64,000 bases of DNA from Ramlibacter montanisoli (GTDB taxonomy: Bacteria; Pseudomonadota; Gammaproteobacteria; Burkholderiales; Burkholderiaceae_C). Made by a program: the position numbers and the translations under genes. Positions 58,854 through 64,000 of the stretch are shown here, piece after piece. The notes under the pieces are model-generated. The model did no database searches. It was given only the letters and a program-made list of their open reading frames with translations, and had not been told where the DNA came from. Within the stretch, counting starts at the first letter, position 1; every line of letters begins with the position of its first letter. The DNA lies in contig NZ_JABFCS010000001.1 in NCBI RefSeq assembly GCF_013087525.1, positions 2,914,001-2,978,000 on the forward strand, written 5' to 3'.

Positions 58854-59548
58854 TTACTCCTTGGCGGCCTTGGCGGCGCGTGCGGGTTTGGTGGACTTGG
58901 GGAAGCCGCGGCGCCGTAGCGCCGCAGGATGTTTTCGAAGCCCGCGTTGGCGCGGGCGATGGAGCCGGGGTTCTTCAGGAAGCGCGCCTCGTAGTGCAGC
59001 GCGAGGATCAGGCCGTGGATCTCGAACAGCATCTGCTCCTCGTCGGTCGCGGCGTCGAGGTGCCCTTCCTGCTTGGCCAGGTTGATCGCGCGCTTCATGC
59101 CCGCGTGCCAGGTCTGCACCGACCAGGCCAGCGCGTCGCGCACGGGGCCGGGGCGGTCGTCGAATTCGACGGCGCCGCTGATGTAGATGCAGCCCGAGTC
59201 CAGTTCGACCGAGGTGCGCTGCATCCAGTTGGCGAACATCGCGCGCAGCCGCGGCAGGCCGCGCGGCTCGCTCAGCGCGGGATAGAACACCTCCTGCTCG
59301 AAGCGCTGGTGGTACTCGCGGATCACGGAGATCTGCAGTTCCTCGCGCGAGCCGAAGTGGGCGAACACGCCCGACTTGCTCATCTGCGTGACCTCGGCGA
59401 GCGCGCCGATCGACAGGCCTTCCAGCCCGATCTGCGTGGCCAGGCCCAGCGCGGCATCGACGATGGCGGCCTTGGTCTGCTGGCCCTTCTGCAAGGCCTT
59501 GCCCTCGCGGGCGCGGCCGGGCTTCACGGGCAGTTCGGTGACGGACAT
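58854..59548 (-). CDS. TetR-family regulator heading the beta-oxidation cluster (one frameshift)
   Basis: The restored protein has about 231 residues. DNA-binding domain at about 20-75: KGQQTKAAIVDAALGLATQIGLEGLSIGALAEVTQMSKSGVFAHFGSREEL-type (with SIGALAEVTQMSKSGVFAHF). The ligand domain follows with RTSVELDSGCIYISGAVEFDDRPGP, a segment shared by acyl-CoA-linked TetR regulators. The frame breaks near 58905-58909: as given it runs into the dehydrogenase frame, but with one added base it ends FPKSTKPARAAKAAKE at a TAA (58856-58854), 7 nt before the dehydrogenase ATG. A 12-bp palindrome lies 21 nt upstream of its start. Confidence 0.88.
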
Positions 59549-59568
59549 CTGAGGGTGGAAAATAAAAC

Positions 59569-59580
59569 GAACGATCGTTC
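59569..59580. promoter_or_regulatory. TetR operator-like palindrome
   Basis: GAACGATCGTTC is a perfect 12-bp palindrome in an AT-rich context (AATAAAAC...TATTCT), 21 nt upstream of the tetR ATG. Short palindromes built on ACGATCGT are common TetR operators. It is the best candidate for autorepression of the whole cluster. Confidence 0.6.
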
Positions 59581-59671
59581 TATTCTGCAGCATTTCGGGC
59601 GCCGCGGGTTTGGGGCGGGCCCCTAGACGCCGGCCGGACACGCAAAAGGGCCTGGACGGCAGAATCGCGCC

Positions 59672-60337
59672 ATGCCCGCCCACTCCCTCCCGCGCCGCGT
59701 CGCCGCCCTGGCCGTGCTCCTGCTGCCGCTGGCCGGTGCCGCGCAGCCCGCCGCACCCCTGGTGGCCGCGGCCGGCCGGGGCGACCTGGCCGCCGTGCGC
59801 CGGCTGGCCGAGGCCGGGACCGCCATCGAGCAGCGCGACGAGCGCGGCCGCACGGCCCTGCTGGCCGCCACCGACGGCAACCACCTGGAGGTGGCGCGCT
59901 ACCTGATCGCGCGCGGCGCCAACGTCAACGCGCAGGACCAGCAGCAGGACAGCGCACACCTGCTGGCCGGCGCGCGCGGTTTCACGGAGATCCTGCGCGC
60001 CACGCTGGCCGCCGGCGCGGACTTCACGGTGCGCAACCGCTTCGGCGGCAATGCGCTGATCCCGGCCTGCGAGCGCGGGCACGTGGACACCGTGCAGTTG
60101 CTGCTCACCACGCGCATCCCCGTCGACCACGTGAACAACCTGGGCTGGACCTGCCTGCTGGAAGCGGTGATCCTGGGCGACGGCGGCGAGCGCCACCAGC
60201 GCATCGTCCAGATGGTGGTGGCGCACGGGGCGAACGTGAACCTGGCCGACCGCGACGGCGTGACGCCGCTGCAGCACGCGCAGCGCAAGGGGCAGGCGGA
60301 GGTGGCGCGCATCCTGCGCGCCGCCGGCGCGCGCTGA
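59672..60337 (+). CDS. Secreted ankyrin-repeat protein
   Basis: The 221-residue protein has a signal peptide (about 1-24, ending PLAGAAQPA) and five to six ankyrin repeats (about 28-215): APLVAAAGRGDLAAVRRLAEAG, GRTALLAATDGNHLEVARYLIARGANVN, GGNALIPACERGHVDTVQLLL, GWTCLLEAVILGDG, VAHGANVNLADRDGVTPLQHAQRKGQAEVARIL. Periplasmic ankyrin proteins mediate protein contacts, and some protect against oxidants. It diverges from the TetR gene and converges with the histidine kinase gene, sharing a hairpin at the end. Confidence 0.9.
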   Translation: MPAHSLPRRVAALAVLLLPLAGAAQPAAPLVAAAGRGDLAAVRRLAEAGTAIEQRDERGRTALLAATDGNHLEVARYLIARGANVNAQDQQQDSAHLLAGARGFTEILRATLAAGADFTVRNRFGGNALIPACERGHVDTVQLLLTTRIPVDHVNNLGWTCLLEAVILGDGGERHQRIVQMVVAHGANVNLADRDGVTPLQHAQRKGQAEVARILRAAGAR

Positions 60338-60359
60338 GGAGCCGGGCGGCTTCAGCGCG
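60330..60359. terminator. Bidirectional hairpin between the ankyrin and histidine kinase genes
   Basis: CGCGCTG (60330-60336) pairs with CAGCGCG (60353-60359), with an inner AGCC/GGCT stem. Both stop codons of the convergent genes lie in it. There is no T tract on either side, so termination may be inefficient or Rho-assisted. Confidence 0.4.
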
Positions 60360-62707
60360 GCAGCGAGGCGATCGCGGTGAGCAGCTGCTCGGGCGAGAAG
60401 GGCTTGGTCAGGTGCAGGTCGAAGCCGGCGTCCATCGCCTTGCGCCTGTCCTCCTCCTGGCCCCAGCCGGTCGCCGCGACCAGCAGCGTGCCGCGTCCCC
60501 AGGGCTGGGCCCGCACCTGGCGCGCGACCTCGTAGCCGTTCAGGCCGGGCATGCCGATGTCCAGCACCATCACGTGCGGGCGCACGCGCGCCGCAAGCTC
60601 CGCGGCCGCCGTACCGTCATTGGCGACGTGCACTTCATGCTCCGCCATGCGCAGCAGTTCCGCGAGCACCTCCACCGCGTCCACGTTGTCGTCGGCCAGC
60701 AGCACGACACGCCCGCTGCCGTTGGCTTCCGGGGGCGCGGCGGGCTGCGCGCCGGCTTCATCCTCGGCACGCGGCGCGTTTGGCAGGCGCACCTCGAAGC
60801 GGCTGCCGGCGCCGATGCCGGGGCTGGAGGCGCAGATGCTGCCGCCGTGCAGTTCCACCAGGCCCTTGGCCAGGGCGAGGCCGATGCCCAGGCCGCCCTC
60901 GGACCGCTCCAGCGCCGACTGCTCCTGCGCGAACATCGCGAACACGTTCTCCAGTGCCTCGGCGCTCATGCCGATGCCGCTGTCGGTCACCGCGAACAGG
61001 ATGTTGGCGCCGTCGCTGCCCACCTCGAGCCGGACCTGCCCGCCGGGATCGGTGTACTTGCACGCGTTGTTCAGCAGGTTGGACAGCACCTGCGCCAGTC
61101 GCACCGGGTCGGCATGCACCCATTGCTGCGGCTGCTCCATCGCTGCGGTGAGGGTGTGCCGCTTGGCCTCGGCGGCCGGCGTGGCGGCCTCGATGGCGGT
61201 GTCCACGACCGACTGCACGCGCACCCATTCGGGCTTGAGCACCAGCCGCCGCTGCGTGATGCGCGCGACGTCGATCAGGTCGTCCAGCAGCCGCGACATG
61301 TGCGACACCTGGCGGCCGACGATCTCCACCGCGCGCGTGCGCGTGTGCTCGGCCACGCCGGGCATGGACAGCAGGTGCACCGCGGTGCGGATCGGCGCCA
61401 GCGGGTTGCGCAGCTCGTGCGCCAGCGTCGCCAGGAATTCGTCCTTCTGCCGGTCGGCCGCCTGCAGCGCCTGCGCGGCGCGCCGCGCCTCCTCGATGTC
61501 GCTGGTGGTGCCGAACCAGCGCAGCACGCGGCCGCCGCTGTCCTTCTGCGGGACGGCGCGCGTGAGGAACCAGCGCCAGCTGCCGTCGGCGTGGCGCAGG
61601 CGGTGCTCCACGCTCCACTCCTGGCCGCTGGCACGGGCCGCCTTCCAGGTCTCCCACATGCGCGGCGCATCCTCGGGATGCAGCGCGTCGGCCCAGCCGT
61701 AGACCAGGGCGCGCACCTCCTCCTGCCCCGTGAAGGCCTGCCACTGCGAATTGAAGCGTTCCAGCTTGCCGGAAGGCGACGCCTGCCAGGCGATGGCCGG
61801 GATGCTGTTGGAGAACGCCAGCAGCGCCTGCTGCGCGCGGTGCTGCTCGGTGACGTCGTGCCCATAGGTGAAGATGCCGTACACGCGCCCCTGCGAGTCC
61901 AGCAGCGGCTGGTAGACGAAGTCGACGAAGGCCTCCACCTGCGGCCCGCCGACCTCCTTGTCCATCAGGACCCGGGCCGAGAGGGCCCACGTAGGGACGG
62001 CCGTTGCGATACACGTCGTCCAGCAGGGCCAGGTAACCCTGCTCCACCACCTCCGGCAGCGCGTCGCGCACGCGCCTGCCGAGCAACTGCCGGTGGCCGA
62101 CAAGATCCAGGTAGGCGGGATTCACCACCTCGTACACGTGCTCCGGGCCGGTGCTGACGCAGAGGAAGCCCGGCGCCTGCTGGAACAGCGCCTGCAGCCT
62201 TTCCTGTTCGGCGCGCTGGTGGCGCTCCGCCAGCACGGTCGCCGTGGTTTCCGCGCAGGCGCAATAGAAGCCTGCCGTGCGGCCGGCCTCGTCGACCACC
62301 GGCGAATAGGAGAAGGTGAACCAGGTGTCCTCTTCCTCGCCCTTGCGCTGCATGCGCAGCGGCAGGTTCTCCATGAAGAAGGTCTCGCCCGCCAGCGCCC
62401 GCTGCACGAAGGGCATGATGTCCGTGAGGATGTCGTACCAGACCTGGCGGAAAGGCGCGCCCAGGCTCGCCGGATGCTTGCGGCCCAGGATCTCCGCGTA
62501 GCCGTCGTTGTAGAGCATCTCCAGCTGCGGGCCCCAGGCAACGAACATGGGGAAGCCGGAGCCCAGCATCAGGTTCACCACCGAACGCAGCGACTGCGGC
62601 CACTGCTGTGGGGCCCCCACGTCGGTGCCCGCCCAGTCGTGCGCGCGCATCAACCGGGCCATGGCCGAGTTGCCCGCGAGGAACGCGGGTGGCAGCTCTT
62701 CTTGCAT
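60352..62707 (-). CDS. Hybrid sensor histidine kinase with PAS domains and C-terminal receiver (one frameshift)
   Basis: The restored protein has about 784 residues and no membrane helices, so it is a soluble sensor. Three PAS/PAC units are visible (about 40-150, 165-285, 290-415; for example WGPQLEMLYNDGYAEILGRKHP, SQWQAFTGQEE). Histidine-kinase core: FLATLAHELRNPLAPIRTAVHLL (phosphorylated His), NLLNNACKYTD, FAVTDSGIGMS and GGLGIGLALAKGLVELHGG. The receiver (about 665-784) has LLADDNVDAVEVL, VMVLDIGMPGLNG (phospho-Asp) and LTKPFSPEQLL. The frame breaks near 61986-61988, where one base is in excess between NGRPYV and ALSARVLMDKE. No cognate regulator is adjacent. Confidence 0.9.
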
Positions 62708-62750
62708 GCGCCCGAGTGTATGCAGCAGCCGGGCGCAGCGCGTCAGGAAA

Positions 62751-63599
62751 TCACGCCTTGAAGGGAACGACCAGCTGCCGCTGCTCGCCCAGGCCGTCGA
62801 TGCCCAGGGTCATGACATCGCCCTTCTTCAGGTACTTGGGCGGCTTCATGCCCAGGCCCACGCCGGGCGGCGTGCCGGTGGTGATCACGTCGCCGGGTTC
62901 CAGCGTCATGAAGTGGCTGCAGTAGCTCACCAGCTTGGCGCAGTTGAAGATCATGGTGCGGGTGTTGCCGGTCTGCATGCGCTCGCCGTTGACGTCCAGC
63001 CACATCCCCAGGCGCTGCACGTTGGGGATCTCGTCGGCGGTGACCAGCCAGGGGCCGATCGGGCCGAAGGTGTCGCAGCCCTTGCCCTTGTCCCACTGCG
63101 TGCCGCGTTCCAGCTGGAACTCGCGCTCGCTCACGTCGTTGACGACCGTGTAGCCGGCCACGTACGACAGGGCCTTGGTGCTCGGGACGTAGCGCGCGCG
63201 CGTGCCGATCACGATGCCCAGCTCCACTTCCCAGTCGCTCTTGACGGAGCCGCGCGGCAGCATCACCGGGTCGTTGGGGCCCTGGATGCAGCTGGTGGCC
63301 TTCATGAACACGATCGGCTCCGCCGGGATCGGCATGTTGGATTCCGCGGCGTGGTCGGAGTAGTTCAGGCCGATGGCGATGAACTTCGGCACGTGCGCCA
63401 CCGGGCAGCCGAAGCGCGGGTTGCCGCGCACCGCCGGCAGCTTGGCCGGGTTGGCCTTGCGGATGCGCGCCAGGCCCACCTGCCCCAGCTGCTCGGGCCC
63501 GATGTCCGGCACCACGCTGCTCAGGTCGCGCAGCTTGCCTTCGGCGTCGATCAGGCCGGGCTTTTCCTTGCCCGGGTTGCCGTAGCGTACGAGTTTCAT
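62751..63599 (-). CDS. Fumarylacetoacetate hydrolase family protein, probable 2,4-diketo-3-deoxy sugar-acid hydrolase
   Basis: The 282-residue protein has FIAIGLNYSDHAAESNMPIPAEP (about 73-95), FMKATSCIQGPNDPV, SDWEVELGIVIG (metal ligands Glu/Glu), YTVVNDVSEREFQLE, DTFGPIGPWLVT and DVITTGTPPGVGLGMKPPKYL. These match FAH-fold hydrolases of the L-fuconate/L-rhamnonate diketo type. Such an enzyme cleaves a diketo-deoxy acid to pyruvate plus a small acid. It lies 27 nt downstream of an SDR gene in the same direction, the usual partner in the non-phosphorylating fucose/rhamnose pathway. Confidence 0.9.
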   Translation of the reverse strand: MKLVRYGNPGKEKPGLIDAEGKLRDLSSVVPDIGPEQLGQVGLARIRKANPAKLPAVRGNPRFGCPVAHVPKFIAIGLNYSDHAAESNMPIPAEPIVFMKATSCIQGPNDPVMLPRGSVKSDWEVELGIVIGTRARYVPSTKALSYVAGYTVVNDVSEREFQLERGTQWDKGKGCDTFGPIGPWLVTADEIPNVQRLGMWLDVNGERMQTGNTRTMIFNCAKLVSYCSHFMTLEPGDVITTGTPPGVGLGMKPPKYLKKGDVMTLGIDGLGEQRQLVVPFKA

Positions 63600-63625
63600 C
63601 GTTTCTTCTTTCCTTGGTCTTGTGG

Positions 63626-64000
63626 TCAGTAGGTGGAGCGGCCGCCGGACAGGTCGAACACCGCGCCGGTGGAGAAGGAGCAATCCTCCGAGCAGAGCCA
63701 GCCCACCATCGCCGCGATCTCCTCCGGCGTGCCGAAGCGGCCCATGGGGATCTTGGACAGCATGAACTGGATGTGCTGCTCGGTCATCTGGTCGAAGATC
63801 GCGGTCTTCACGGCCGCCGGCGTCACGCAGTTGACGCGGATGCCGGTGTCGGCCAGTTCCTTGCCGAGCGACTTGGTCAGCGCGATCACGGCGGCCTTGC
63901 TGGCGCTGTAGGCGCTGGCGTTGGGGTTGCCGTCCTTGCCGGCGACCGAGGCGATGTTGACGATGCGGCCGTAGTTCGCCTCGCGCATCATCGCGGGCAC
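63626..64000 (-). CDS. Short-chain dehydrogenase/reductase (N-terminus beyond the window)
   Basis: The window holds the last 124 residues of an SDR: GRIVNIASVAGKDGNPNASAYSASKAAVIALTKSLGKELA contains the catalytic Ser and YSASK, then GIRVNCVTPAAVKT and PMGRFGTPEEIAAMVGWLCSEDCSFSTGAVFDLSGG. The GKDGNPNASAYSASK pattern resembles 2-keto-3-deoxy-L-fuconate/rhamnonate dehydrogenases, fitting the FAH-family hydrolase that follows 27 nt downstream. The N-terminal cofactor motif lies outside the window. Confidence 0.88.
   Translation of the reverse strand: MPAMMREANYGRIVNIASVAGKDGNPNASAYSASKAAVIALTKSLGKELADTGIRVNCVTPAAVKTAIFDQMTEQHIQFMLSKIPMGRFGTPEEIAAMVGWLCSEDCSFSTGAVFDLSGGRSTY

Noticed and set aside
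1..64000. Calling the frameshifted genes pseudogenes
   Set aside because: The breaks are single bases concentrated in G/C runs, each restored by one base, with no further stops or deletions, and they affect core genes such as livG, thiolase and bacteriohemerythrin. Sequencing error is simpler.

Overview
The window is about 70% GC, has very short intergenic gaps, and carries an RNase P RNA of the beta-proteobacterial kind. It also holds Comamonadaceae-style operons: a glutamate/aspartate GltIJKL transporter, a Liv-type transporter with a built-in acyl-CoA synthetase gene, and large acyl-CoA catabolic clusters. A chromosomal segment of a Burkholderiales bacterium (Ramlibacter/Variovorax-like) is the best guess. 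No phage, plasmid, tRNA or CRISPR features were seen, and no gene-free stretch exceeds 300 bases.

Layout. 1-4 kb: an M48 protease, rnpB and heat-shock protease htpX. 2.6-8.3 kb: one long minus-strand unit, gltI-gltJ-gltK-gltL-pyrC-NYN ribonuclease-like gene-DUF3025. 8.4-11.6 kb: a LysR regulator, a phasin-like protein, a VOC protein, a YfcE-like phosphoesterase and a small methyltransferase. 11.6-15.1 kb: an Atm1-type ABC exporter, a YciA-like thioesterase and an enoyl-CoA hydratase. 15.2-25.1 kb: livH-M-G-F, an acyl-CoA synthetase and livK, then a lipoprotein on the other strand and a second, very similar livK. 25.1-33.3 kb: mixed housekeeping and stress genes (AI-2E transporter, bacteriohemerythrin, YceI, phosphoesterase, nucleotidyltransferase-like gene, a third solute-binding protein). 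33.4-41.2 kb: a TetR-headed acyl-CoA carboxylation operon resembling the atu/liu pathways. 41.3-47.7 kb: a DUF302 protein with an operator-like promoter, a class II UvrA, DUF2889, and an ECF42 sigma factor with its DGPF/YCII partner genes. 47.7-59.5 kb: a second TetR-headed beta-oxidation supercluster. 59.7-64 kb: an ankyrin protein, a hybrid histidine kinase and the start of a sugar-acid pathway.

Together the genes describe a heterotroph specialised in taking up and oxidising organic and fatty acids. There are two TetR-controlled acyl-CoA regulons, four acyl-CoA/enoyl-CoA processing cassettes, and ABC uptake of amino acids and carboxylates.

Two properties matter when reading the annotation. 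First, at least twenty genes are broken by single-base frameshifts, nearly all in or next to short G/C runs. One-base corrections restore full-length conserved proteins, so I treat them as probable sequencing indels and annotate the restored genes. Second, a GC-rich palindromic repeat occurs five times. Two copies in inverted orientation form the two ends of a small DUF559 nuclease gene lodged inside the beta-oxidation operon, one lies in frame inside the ABC exporter, and one forms the livG-livF junction. This repeat/DUF559 pairing is the most unusual thing in the window.
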